In this document: in pieces, positions 51,473 through 59,125 of the stretch
Layout: each line of letters starts with the position of its first letter
Position numbering within the stretch: the first letter of the stretch is position 1
Source: Treponema sp. UBA6988
GTDB lineage: Bacteria > Spirochaetota > Spirochaetia > Treponematales > Treponemataceae
NCBI GenBank assembly: GCA_002448445.1
Contig: DJYC01000065.1
Location: 1 to 62,271 of the forward strand
Direction of reading: 5' to 3'
Length of the DNA stretch: 62,271 nt
Program-made: the position numbers and the translations under genes
Notes under the pieces: model-generated
Told to the model about the DNA's origin: nothing
Database searches by the model: none
Seen by the model: only the letters and a program-made list of their open reading frames with translations

Positions 51473-52423
51473 TTAATCACATTTCCTTAAATCGATCCCA
51501 TTTACAACAAGTCCACCAGAATAAACAATTTTTATTCCCATAATCTTCTCTCCTAAACCAGCACAAATCTGCTCATATTCAGTTTCTGGATTATCTGGAA
51601 TAAAAAATCCAAGAGTGTAATTATTTTCGGACACGGAATCTATTTCGATTTTACCTAAAACCTCAAGTTTTTCATTATCCAATTCAATCGGGCTATTATT
51701 TTTTATTGCATAAAAAACAATACATCCTTTACCTTGTGCTTTCGCAGAATATTGTATTTTTCCTAAAGGGATTCCATAATGCAAATAATAAGTTTCTGCG
51801 TTAGTCTTGAGACAGAGTTTATCTTTAGTCAAAACAACTTCACAGTCACCATGGTAGCCGTCTGGGTTAGGCGGAATACACTCAGAATCCGACAGGAACT
51901 CTTTGGCAGTATTGCGCAATGTTGGATTATAAATCAGATTGCCATTTTCCAATGCATGATTGAAACACACATCATAAGCTTTTGCCTTTGAAATTACTTC
52001 CACACCAGTTTTCTTACAGTATTTCAAAAGCTCTTCCAAAAAAACACGCTCAGAATATGTGTCTTCAGAATCAATAACCTCTCCATGAACCATTCCATTT
52101 GACGTATTGTGCCTTAACGCCTCTATGGTTTTATAAAACGAACCTTTCCCGTCATACATCTGCGTTGCATGAGATTTTCTGGAAGAAAAGTATTCTTTTG
52201 GATATTCATCTGCAATATCTGAATATGATACATAGGTATTTGTACTGTATGACAAAGCATCTTTTCTGGAAAATGCCGCATTATATATCAGCTGCTGCCT
52301 CATTGCAACTCTGTCAGTTCCATCCACGCGGGAAGGATAGAATGTATCATGCGTCATCACGTACCCCCCCCTCGCACAATACCTGTGTATAGCTTCTGTT
52401 TTTTCCTGTAATACTTGATTCAA
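51473..52423 (-). CDS. C-terminal half of the polysaccharide deacetylase-like gene (out of frame)
   Basis: Open frame of 316 codons, but its apparent TTG start at 52423 is an artefact. It overlaps the N-terminal frame at 52347-53426 around a G8 run. Residues after the run (YVMTHDTFYPSRVDGTDR) continue the N-terminal half. The segment has TNTYVSYSDIADEYPKE, GMVHGEVIDSEDTYSERVF and a beta-sandwich-like C-terminal region. With 7 G (or 10) the two frames form one protein of about 650 aa. In the present state this half is probably not translated. Confidence 0.75.
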   Translation of the reverse strand: MNQVLQEKTEAIHRYCARGGYVMTHDTFYPSRVDGTDRVAMRQQLIYNAAFSRKDALSYSTNTYVSYSDIADEYPKEYFSSRKSHATQMYDGKGSFYKTIEALRHNTSNGMVHGEVIDSEDTYSERVFLEELLKYCKKTGVEVISKAKAYDVCFNHALENGNLIYNPTLRNTAKEFLSDSECIPPNPDGYHGDCEVVLTKDKLCLKTNAETYYLHYGIPLGKIQYSAKAQGKGCIVFYAIKNNSPIELDNEKLEVLGKIEIDSVSENNYTLGFFIPDNPETEYEQICAGLGEKIMGIKIVYSGGLVVNGIDLRKCD

Positions 52424-53426
52424 ACGGAGCTAGATAATTGAACAACTTAGTATGCTCCTGATCATAGTAAAACTTACCGTCTGATTGAAACCTAAACGGA
52501 CTAAGCCAGTCTCCCGGCCAAGACCATGTCAAAAAATCAAAATCCTTATTGTAATGCTCTTTATAAAAAGCTTTTGTTATCTCAAGTAGTCTTTCCCAAA
52601 TTTCATGATTGCAAGAAGTTTTTGCACCAGTAAAAATTCCTCCAGTATAGTAGCCTTTTTCAGCATCCCATGAACCAAAAGACTTACCTGATGTTCCAAG
52701 ATATTTGTTTGAAAGCTCGTCAAAAGTATCAAGTTTTCCGGTCTTATCACTGTAAATTGAAAAATAGTTACGCATCATCTGACATTCTCTGTCTGTCAGT
52801 TCGCCCCAGTTGGTGTCAAATTCAATTCCGTTAGAATATCCAGCCCAGCCGTAATTTGCTGAGCGTACAGAACTATTCAAATCAAAACCAAATGCATTTT
52901 TCCCATCTCCAAAATCTTCCCTCAGCTGCTCGTTTGAAGGAAATGGAATTTGATTTCCCTCTACTGAATTTGGATTTTGTCCGTTACAAAGTGCATCAGT
53001 AAAAATATAATTGCAATGAAACCAAGTATGATCTCCAAGTTCATTTCCATTTTTAAGCACTTGATTGATTTTTAGCAGATCAGCTTTTGACGGATTTGCA
53101 TTCCAGGCAATGCGATTAAAAGTTGCTGTTGCACCATACTTTTTTAATAGCGGTATAACCAGATCAAAGTCGCTTTCCCTAAAATCATCAAAACCTATTG
53201 CAAGGTAGCGTTTTTGCGGAGTAAATTCCGCATTATATTTTTGATCTGGAATTGATCTATCCATAAAGATATACTTTATAGAGGGAATAACATCATGCAA
53301 TCGATTCTTTATTGCCTGCCGTTTATGAATTCCAATACCAGCAAGCATTGTGAACATAATTATATTGAGGAATACAGAAAATATTAAAAACTTTGAAGTT
53401 GATTTTTTTGCCATAAAATGCCCCAT
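52347..53426 (-). CDS. N-terminal half of a membrane-anchored polysaccharide deacetylase-like protein
   Basis: 359 codons before a stop created by a G8 run. A membrane anchor (SKFLIFSVFLNIIMFTMLAG, about 11-30) precedes a NodB-like (CE4) domain. Its metal and catalytic residues fit: LAIGFDDF (Asp80-Asp81 area) and LGDHTWFHCNY (His133-x3-His137). It probably removes acyl groups from a glycan in the periplasm. Start: ATG 53426 or ATG 53414, neither with a clear Shine-Dalgarno. The gene lies between the GNAT gene and fdtB. At G8 it is off. Confidence 0.75.
   Translation of the reverse strand: MGHFMAKKSTSKFLIFSVFLNIIMFTMLAGIGIHKRQAIKNRLHDVIPSIKYIFMDRSIPDQKYNAEFTPQKRYLAIGFDDFRESDFDLVIPLLKKYGATATFNRIAWNANPSKADLLKINQVLKNGNELGDHTWFHCNYIFTDALCNGQNPNSVEGNQIPFPSNEQLREDFGDGKNAFGFDLNSSVRSANYGWAGYSNGIEFDTNWGELTDRECQMMRNYFSIYSDKTGKLDTFDELSNKYLGTSGKSFGSWDAEKGYYTGGIFTGAKTSCNHEIWERLLEITKAFYKEHYNKDFDFLTWSWPGDWLSPFRFQSDGKFYYDQEHTKLFNYLAPFESSITGKNRSYTQVLCEGGVRDDA
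52364..52371 (-). repeat. poly-G tract (8 G on the coding strand) in the deacetylase-like gene
   Basis: Eight G on the minus strand at the point where the two open frames meet. Deleting one base (7 G) or adding two (10 G) joins TQVLCEGG to YVMTHDTFYPS. It has the same length and effect as the tract at 35780-35787. Confidence 0.85.
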
Positions 53427-53437
53427 TCACGAATAAA

Positions 53438-54379
53438 TTATTGTTCTAAAATAATTTTCCAAGTTTGGTAAATATTAGTTCTACCACCAAAGCCCTCTTT
53501 TTGGGCAATAAGTCCCTCATTAAGATAATGCCCAGCATCTTCAGTAGAAATACCAAAATCCAGCCATTTCTTTGCTTCTTTAAATTGTTCTATCACAGTC
53601 GCAATTGTTAGATCCAACGCTCCAATTTCACGAGCAGTTTCATTTGTGGCCATGTACTGAGTATGGACTACATTATCATAAATAAAAAGTACTGTTCCAG
53701 CAATAATTTTTTCTTGATAAAAAGCAGCCAACAATTTTATGTTATTTGGAAATCTCTCTTGAAGAAGATGGAGTTCAGAAGCATTGTGAACAGCTTTGGT
53801 TCCATGTCGTTCATTCAAAACTTGATTTTCAAGCTCAATAAAAGATTCAAAATCATTTGATTCTTTTATACTTACACCTTCCCTCCTCGCACGACCGACC
53901 TGAGCTTTACGGCCTTTTGGCATTTTCAGGGGCTGCTGTAGATCTATAACAGTAGAAGCCTCTATTTTTACGACTCCAGCCCCATTATAATACAGAGAGA
54001 ACAAATCCTCTTCAGCAGGTTGCTTGTGATATATGTGCGGAATGTGCTTATAAATAATCTCTTTAATTCCATTTAGGAGAGCATATTCTTTTAGTGCCAT
54101 GAAACAATCATTCATGTGATGCTGTTTCATATCGTTGCCAGTAATAAAGCCTCCGTAAGTAAGGCCACCATGAGAAGTTAAAACACCATCTTTTATACTC
54201 GCCGGCATTACAGCAACAAGCTTTTCCTCGTCATAAAACAAAAGAGAATTATCAGTAAAGCGGTCTTTATGATACTCCATAAAATTACGGTCAAACATAA
54301 AAATCCCGTTTTTAGAGTTACGGATAAAATCGTTCCAGAGTTTCAGTTTCTCTGAATTATATACTTCAACTTTAATCAT
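53438..54379 (-). CDS. FemAB/GNAT-type acyltransferase
   Basis: 313 aa. It resembles the GNAT_6/FemAB-like acyltransferases: an N-terminal Gly-rich SHGGLTYGGFI and a central KGRKAQVGRARREGVSI. The C-terminal domain has AAFYQEKIIAGTVLFIYDNVVHTQYMA and ALDLTIATVIEQF. It lies between fdtA and the deacetylase, so it may acylate the amino group formed by FdtB. FdtC, the usual acetyltransferase of that route, is not in the window. The acyl donor is unknown. Confidence 0.8.
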   Translation of the reverse strand: MIKVEVYNSEKLKLWNDFIRNSKNGIFMFDRNFMEYHKDRFTDNSLLFYDEEKLVAVMPASIKDGVLTSHGGLTYGGFITGNDMKQHHMNDCFMALKEYALLNGIKEIIYKHIPHIYHKQPAEEDLFSLYYNGAGVVKIEASTVIDLQQPLKMPKGRKAQVGRARREGVSIKESNDFESFIELENQVLNERHGTKAVHNASELHLLQERFPNNIKLLAAFYQEKIIAGTVLFIYDNVVHTQYMATNETAREIGALDLTIATVIEQFKEAKKWLDFGISTEDAGHYLNEGLIAQKEGFGGRTNIYQTWKIILEQ

Positions 54380-54383
54380 ATTT

Positions 54384-54779
54384 TTATTTCAAACTCGCTA
54401 AAAACTCATCATAGCTTCGAATATATTCTTTCTCGTCATAATGCTCGCTGGCAAGAACAACTAACTTGCATCCATAAGAAAAATCATGCATCTCACGCCA
54501 CATGTTTTTGCCAATATAAAGTCCTACATCCGGGCGGTTCAGCAAAACTTCTTCACGAGATTTTCCATCATCAAGCACAAAGCGGCAGGCTCCGTCCATG
54601 GCGATGATTATCTGCTCAAGTTCCTTGTGTGCATGAAACCCACGTGACTCATTTGGCAGGGTATCAAACATGTAATAAACGCGCTTGATCTCAAAAGGAA
54701 CATCCTTCAGTTCTTCTAGGGCTACAAGTTTACCGCGAGCATCACCGTGTATATCAAAGTTTATAAGTTTGTAGTTCAT
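54384..54779 (-). CDS. fdtA: dTDP-4-oxo-6-deoxyhexose 3,4-ketoisomerase (FdtA/WxcM-like cupin)
   Basis: 131 aa from ATG 54779. It is a small cupin that makes the 3-keto form of dTDP-6-deoxyhexose. GDARGKLVALEEL, IKRVYYMFD, ESRGFHAHKELEQIIIAM and NMWREMHDFS are the family core. The His pair in RGFHAHK is the usual catalytic site. An upstream GTG frame (54797) is possible, but TATACT lies just 8 nt before ATG 54779 and no Shine-Dalgarno supports it. It feeds FdtB. No rmlA or rmlB gene is in the window. Confidence 0.9.
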   Translation of the reverse strand: MNYKLINFDIHGDARGKLVALEELKDVPFEIKRVYYMFDTLPNESRGFHAHKELEQIIIAMDGACRFVLDDGKSREEVLLNRPDVGLYIGKNMWREMHDFSYGCKLVVLASEHYDEKEYIRSYDEFLASLK

Positions 54780-54787
54780 TTCACTGT

Positions 54788-54816
54788 AGTATATCACAAA
54801 AACAAGATATTATGTA
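54788..54816 (-). promoter_or_regulatory. promoter of fdtA, leaderless geometry
   Basis: -10 TATACT (54793-54788) and a weaker -35 (TTACAT with an 18-bp spacer, or TACATA with 17). The ATG at 54779 is 8 nt after the -10. Confidence 0.5.
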
Positions 54817-54826
54817 AGATATTTTC

Positions 54827-56260
54827 CTATTTTTTTTTATGCATCAAAAACGAACTTGAAAACACCTCTTTTATCCTTTCCGAACTTATTGGATTGAACA
54901 AATCTGGGTTCTTGCTGTCTTTTTTGTTTCCGCAGATTTCACTCAGGTAGAGGCTCCTAAGATTGTTGTTAGGCTTCACATATTTCAGCTTTACATAGCG
55001 GTTCTCTGGATTGATTGAGGTAAAGCAGCACTGGCTCTTTTCCAGAAGTTCAAGCGGATAAAGGTTGTTGGATGTAAAAAGCAGCTGTCCTTTTCCGCCC
55101 TCTTTAAATGCACTTAAAAAACTGTGCAGTACACACTCATGGAGACTTGAGTCAAATTCATCCACAATTATAAAGACGCATGGGTTTATATATGCAAGCA
55201 CAAGTACATTCACGAGAGAAATCAGTTTCTTTATTCCCAGACTCTCAAATTTAATTGGTATTTCAAGCCCATCCTTTTTGGTAAATACCTGGTAAAACGC
55301 TCCGTCAGGTCTGCTTGACTCAATTTTGTCCAGTTTTCGGGCAGAAAGTTCCGTGTCAGGACATAGTGCCCTAAGAAAAAAGTTTATCTGTGCAATAAAG
55401 GTAAAAAAGTCATCGCTCTCAGCCTCCCTTGCGAAAGTGGGGCCGTTAAGGTTGATGGCAAAATATCCCATGTGTCCAGGAGAGGAAAAAGACTGATTGG
55501 GCAAAACGACGGGAACTTTTCCAGCTTTTTGCAGAGGTTCTTGTAAATAGCTGTCATTTATTACAAATAAATACCGTAATGCATATTCGTTCATAAGAAG
55601 CATGTAGTCGGCAAGGGACTCATCCTCTGTGGAGCTGCCGAAAGATTCATACAACGCAAGCATTTTCGGATGAAAAAGATAGGATGTCCTGTTGTATCGG
55701 CTCAATTCCCTCTGGAGAGGAAAAAACAAATCAGGGGCAGTATCATCCAATATGTATGAATTCTTCTCCATATACTTTATGAACTCACTGGCAAGCGATG
55801 CGGGCTTTACATACGGTGGAGCGTCATAAACCGAATACTCAAACGACATTCTATTTTTGAGAGAATCGTAATCAGAAACCACAACCTTCTCTTCCGCCAC
55901 GAACCATGATTTGTCCTCTCTTTTACCCTGGGAGACTTTCACATAATAATCAAAATTCTTTTTTCTTCTGCCTACAAGAATGATAAACGAGGCCTTAAAA
56001 GCAGCTGTTGCCTCCCCGATTCTCACATAATTATTGATTTCTTCAATTTCTACCCCGCACCAAAGAAGTCGCAGAAATGCAAACGCATTTATAAGCGCGG
56101 ACTTTCCAGAGCCGTTCTGACCGTACACACCAAGAAGATCCGATGAAATAAGATTGCCGCTGTCCATGGAAACCGAACCTTTCTTCACGCAGCTGAAATT
56201 CTCAATCTCCAGGGAGCTAAATCTGATTGTACTTCCCTCAGCATCCAAATCTTTAAGCAT
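54827..56260 (-). CDS. AAA ATPase (OLD/AAA_15-like), lone
   Basis: About 477 aa. Walker A is GQNGSGKS (N-terminal), Walker B is CVFIIVDEFDSSLHECVLHSF, and the LLFTSNNLYPLELL segment ends the ATPase. It lacks a TOPRIM domain, so it is a stand-alone AAA protein of the type found in defence loci, and in stress or effector modules. The frame begins at ATG 56266, but TACAAT directly abuts it. The ATG at 56260 fits a leaderless transcript, so I chose that. Function is unknown. Confidence 0.8.
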   Translation of the reverse strand: MLKDLDAEGSTIRFSSLEIENFSCVKKGSVSMDSGNLISSDLLGVYGQNGSGKSALINAFAFLRLLWCGVEIEEINNYVRIGEATAAFKASFIILVGRRKKNFDYYVKVSQGKREDKSWFVAEEKVVVSDYDSLKNRMSFEYSVYDAPPYVKPASLASEFIKYMEKNSYILDDTAPDLFFPLQRELSRYNRTSYLFHPKMLALYESFGSSTEDESLADYMLLMNEYALRYLFVINDSYLQEPLQKAGKVPVVLPNQSFSSPGHMGYFAINLNGPTFAREAESDDFFTFIAQINFFLRALCPDTELSARKLDKIESSRPDGAFYQVFTKKDGLEIPIKFESLGIKKLISLVNVLVLAYINPCVFIIVDEFDSSLHECVLHSFLSAFKEGGKGQLLFTSNNLYPLELLEKSQCCFTSINPENRYVKLKYVKPNNNLRSLYLSEICGNKKDSKNPDLFNPISSERIKEVFSSSFLMHKKK

Positions 56261-56266
56261 ACACAT

Positions 56267-56294
56267 ATTGTATCTAAAACGGAAAAAAAATCAA
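56267..56294 (-). promoter_or_regulatory. promoter of the lone AAA ATPase
   Basis: -35 TTGATT (56294-56289), spacer of 16, -10 TACAAT (56272-56267). The ATG at 56260 is 6 nt after the -10, while the ATG at 56266 directly follows it. Confidence 0.5.
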
Positions 56295-56309
56295 GCCGCA
56301 AAACAATAA

Positions 56310-56320
56310 TTTGTAACAAA
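56310..56320 (+). promoter_or_regulatory. TTTGTAACAAA site 1 upstream of the HU-family gene
   Basis: An 11-bp near-palindrome (TTTGT-A-ACAAA). The identical sequence recurs at 56498-56508, the two flanking the promoter of the HU gene. It looks like a pair of operators, but the regulator is unknown. Confidence 0.45.
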
Positions 56321-56408
56321 ATATGAACAAATCACATTTCAATTTAGAAGAAAGTAGCTTTTTACAAGTATTTTTTCCATTTTAGTGCAAATTCTTCAAA
56401 CAAACCGC

Positions 56409-56437
56409 TTGACACATCAAGAAACAAATGCTACATT
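56409..56437 (+). promoter_or_regulatory. promoter of the HU-family gene
   Basis: -35 TTGACA (56409-56414), 17-bp spacer, -10 TACATT (56432-56437). It leaves a leader of about 85 nt with a good Shine-Dalgarno (AAGAGGTAATTT) before ATG 56530, in contrast to the leaderless genes. Confidence 0.65.
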
Positions 56438-56497
56438 TGTTCCAGAAAGTTACAAAAGACACTTTCGTTTCGTCAAAACAAAGTGCATATCAACAAT

Positions 56498-56508
56498 TTT
56501 GTAACAAA
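56498..56508 (+). promoter_or_regulatory. TTTGTAACAAA site 2 upstream of the HU-family gene
   Basis: Identical to 56310-56320. It lies in the leader between the promoter and the start codon, as expected for a repressor site. Confidence 0.45.
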
Positions 56509-56529
56509 TTCAAACATAAGAGGTAATTT

Positions 56530-56907
56530 ATGAATTATTCAGTTTGTAAACGTCCTAATCCTATCGATAAGGAAAAACCAAACATGTATTATGCGACTCC
56601 AATCTGGAGCGGCATGTGCGGAATCGACGAATTGGCAGAGGAAATATCCCTGGCAACAACCCTTACCCCGGCAGACGTAAAGGCCTGCATAGCCTGTTTT
56701 ATGCAGAGCATACCCAAGCATCTGATGGCAGGACAGGCCGTAAACTGCGAGGGATTCGGCATCTTCCGGCTTTCATTCTCTGTAAAAGAGGGACATGAAA
56801 AAAAGGAAGATGTCACGGCAAAGGACATTGAGATCTTAAGGGTTCTCTTCCGTCCTTGCCCAAAATTAAAAAAGCAACTAGAGGAAACCAAGTTCGCGGC
56901 AAGGTAA
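56530..56907 (+). CDS. HU/IHF-family DNA-binding protein
   Basis: 125 aa, longer than classical HU (about 90). The middle and C-terminal part match the HU-like fold: LAEEISLATTLTPADVKACI, then FGIFRLSFSVKEG. The beta-arm is short and the N-terminal 25 residues are an extra segment. It resembles HU-HIG-type proteins found in Bacteroidetes and spirochaetes. Good Shine-Dalgarno, its own promoter and a clear terminator make it a single-gene unit. It could be regulated through the TTTGTAACAAA sites. Confidence 0.8.
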   Translation: MNYSVCKRPNPIDKEKPNMYYATPIWSGMCGIDELAEEISLATTLTPADVKACIACFMQSIPKHLMAGQAVNCEGFGIFRLSFSVKEGHEKKEDVTAKDIEILRVLFRPCPKLKKQLEETKFAAR

Positions 56908-56950
56908 TCTCCCAGTTGCTTGAAGATGCTTTATTATAGGCATTTTCTTT

Positions 56951-56981
56951 GCGGAAGGCAAGCGTCTTCCGCATTTTTTTT
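56951..56981 (+). terminator. Rho-independent terminator after the HU-family gene
   Basis: GCGGAAG (56951-56957) pairs with CTTCCGC (56966-56972), followed by A and 8 T. It is the strongest terminator in the window. Confidence 0.85.
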
Positions 56982-57256
56982 GTATATATCCCATTCACGC
57001 AAAGTAAGGACATGGCGGCAGTAAAGTATATAGATTAGCGGCTTAATGTATAATCCGTGGGATGTTAAGGGGTTTTCTTCGCATCTTCACCATGAGTTTT
57101 AGCCCCCCACACATTTTGTGCAAAGGAAAATCTCTAGTGACTTTTTCTTTGCTTTAGTGTAAAATGCTTCCATAGGAGTTATATCATTTGATTTTTTGAG
57201 TGCTGATATATTCTCCAAGACGGGAATACATCTGATAGGTGTTCTGGAGGCAAGTC
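56982..57256. other. intergenic region between the HU terminator and the DUF1703 gene
   Basis: No gene, tRNA or hairpin that I can support. It contains the sequence AAAATCTCTAGTG at 57127-57139, which recurs at 58876-58888 beyond the DUF1703 gene. Confidence 0.5.
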
Positions 57257-58834
57257 GTGGGCATTTTCTTGAATCCCAGCAATAAATTATTGCTACGGGA
57301 TTATAACAGTGAAATTTTTGTTGACAAGTCTCTTTTAATTCAAGAGCTGAACAAGTTGATTGGAACAAACAACAACTTCCTCTGCGTTTCACGTCCACGC
57401 CGTTTCGGAAAGTCCATGGCGGGCAATATGCTTGCTGCCTACTATTCAAAAGGATGCAATTCCAAAAACATTTTTTCAGAGCTCAAGATTTCAGATGTTG
57501 AAGAATGGACGACATATCTGAACGCTTTTAATGTCATCCAATTGGATTTAAACGGATTTTATCACAGCCTTAATAACCCCGATGAGCTGGTTCCGGAAAT
57601 AACAAAAGCCATCGTATCTGAAATAAAGGAAGAATTTCCTCATATTGAATTGGACGAAAAAGACAGTCTTGCTAATGCAATACTCAAAGTTTACAACAAG
57701 ACGGGAGAATCTTTTGTCCTGCTCTTTGACGAATACGATGTCCTTGTCCGCGAGAAAGTGAAATCATCAATATTTGAAAGTTACCTTGATTTTTTGAGCA
57801 GCTTGTTCAAGAACAACAATCTGAAAAGCGCGATTTCGCTCGCTTATCTTACGGGAATCCTGCCCATCGTTCGTGATAAGATTCAGTCAAAGATGAACGA
57901 ATTCGATGAGTATTCCATGACAAATGCACGTGCGCTGGCTCCTTTTGCGGGGTTTACGGAAGAAGAGGTTTGCTCCTTGTGCAACAAGCACGGCCTTGAT
58001 TTTGAGGAGTGCAAGCGGTGGTATGACGGCTACAAATTGGGAAGAGAACTACACATTTACAGTCCGCAGTCAGTGGTGACAGCCATAAGGGATCATGAAT
58101 TCGACGACTACTGGACGCAAACCGGCTCTTATGAGGCTTTAAAAGACTATATCCTGATGAACTTTGAGGGAATTAAGGATGACGTGATAACGATGATTGC
58201 CGGAGGAAAAATTGACGTGAACATTCATTCGTATTTGAATACACTGACGGACTTCAATTCAAAAGATGATGTGTTCACTTATCTTATTCACCTGGGGTAT
58301 CTTGCATACGACCGCAGTATTAAGCAATGCTACATTCCGAATGCCGAAGTGCGCACTCAGTGGATTTTTTCAATAAAAACCTCTCCAGATTACAAGAAAG
58401 TAATGGAATTAGTAAATGACAGCAAGAATCTTTTGCAGCGTACGCTTGAAGGGGACTCAGAATATATTGCGCAGAGCCTTACAAATGCACATTTCAGGGC
58501 AACGAATCCTCTTACATACAATAACGAAGCTTCTTTTCAAAGTGCAATCGGGCTGGCTTATTTCTATGCGACTGCCCAATATACAATCATCAAGGAACTT
58601 CCGACTGGGAAAGGTTATGCTGATATCGCCTTTATTCCATTCGTTCCGAATATCCCTGCATTAATTGTTGAGTTGAAGAACAACAAGACAGCATTAGGTG
58701 CAATAAACCAAATAAAAGAAAAAAAATACGATGAAGCCCTTTCTCACTACAGGGGAAATATGCTTTTTGTCGGCATTAATTATGATGAATCCTCCAAACA
58801 ACATGACTGTAAAATAGAAAAATTTGAAATATAG
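57257..58834 (+). CDS. AAA-ATPase/PD-(D/E)XK nuclease-like protein (DUF1703 family)
   Basis: About 525 aa from a GTG at 57257, preceded by GGAGG with 6 nt spacing. An ORF start at 57239 lacks that support. N-terminal VGIFLNPSNKLLLRDYNSE and CVSRPRRFGKSMAGNMLAAYY (P-loop-like GKS) define the AAA_11-type part. VLLFDEYDVLV follows. The C-terminal nuclease fold has ADIAFIPFVPNIPALIVELK, with the E-x-K of the PD-(D/E)XK family. Such genes occur in many copies in some host-associated bacteria and have unknown function. Confidence 0.88.
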   Translation: MGIFLNPSNKLLLRDYNSEIFVDKSLLIQELNKLIGTNNNFLCVSRPRRFGKSMAGNMLAAYYSKGCNSKNIFSELKISDVEEWTTYLNAFNVIQLDLNGFYHSLNNPDELVPEITKAIVSEIKEEFPHIELDEKDSLANAILKVYNKTGESFVLLFDEYDVLVREKVKSSIFESYLDFLSSLFKNNNLKSAISLAYLTGILPIVRDKIQSKMNEFDEYSMTNARALAPFAGFTEEEVCSLCNKHGLDFEECKRWYDGYKLGRELHIYSPQSVVTAIRDHEFDDYWTQTGSYEALKDYILMNFEGIKDDVITMIAGGKIDVNIHSYLNTLTDFNSKDDVFTYLIHLGYLAYDRSIKQCYIPNAEVRTQWIFSIKTSPDYKKVMELVNDSKNLLQRTLEGDSEYIAQSLTNAHFRATNPLTYNNEASFQSAIGLAYFYATAQYTIIKELPTGKGYADIAFIPFVPNIPALIVELKNNKTALGAINQIKEKKYDEALSHYRGNMLFVGINYDESSKQHDCKIEKFEI

Positions 58835-59125
58835 GTACAACGATAGAACTATCAGGGTAATCCCTTGCCGTTACAAAAATCTCTAGTGCTTATTTTTAAA
58901 AATGTTGTATCATTTTTTGTCATTGCCTTTGTTGCAAAAGTAAAGCACACCTAGCAAAAAGTTAGGTCTTCCCTGGCATATATAAAGTCAATTTTGTTGT
59001 TTTAAATTCAAAAATTAGAATTTTAATTGAAAAAAAATGATTTTATGGATATAATTTGCTTATGGCAACTGTTTTTAGAGATTGTCAATATATAATGAGC
59101 AAGTATAGGATGAGAGAAAGGTGTT
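58835..59125. other. intergenic region between the DUF1703 and SIR2 genes
   Basis: AT-rich. It contains the second AAAATCTCTAGTG (58876-58888) and a weak hairpin, ACCTA/TAGGT (58949-58967). No gene is visible. A Shine-Dalgarno (GAGAAAGGTG) precedes the SIR2 gene. Confidence 0.5.

Noticed and set aside
56266..56266. ATG 56266 as start of the AAA ATPase
   Set aside because: It abuts the -10 box, so a transcript from that promoter would begin downstream of it. The next ATG (56260) fits better.
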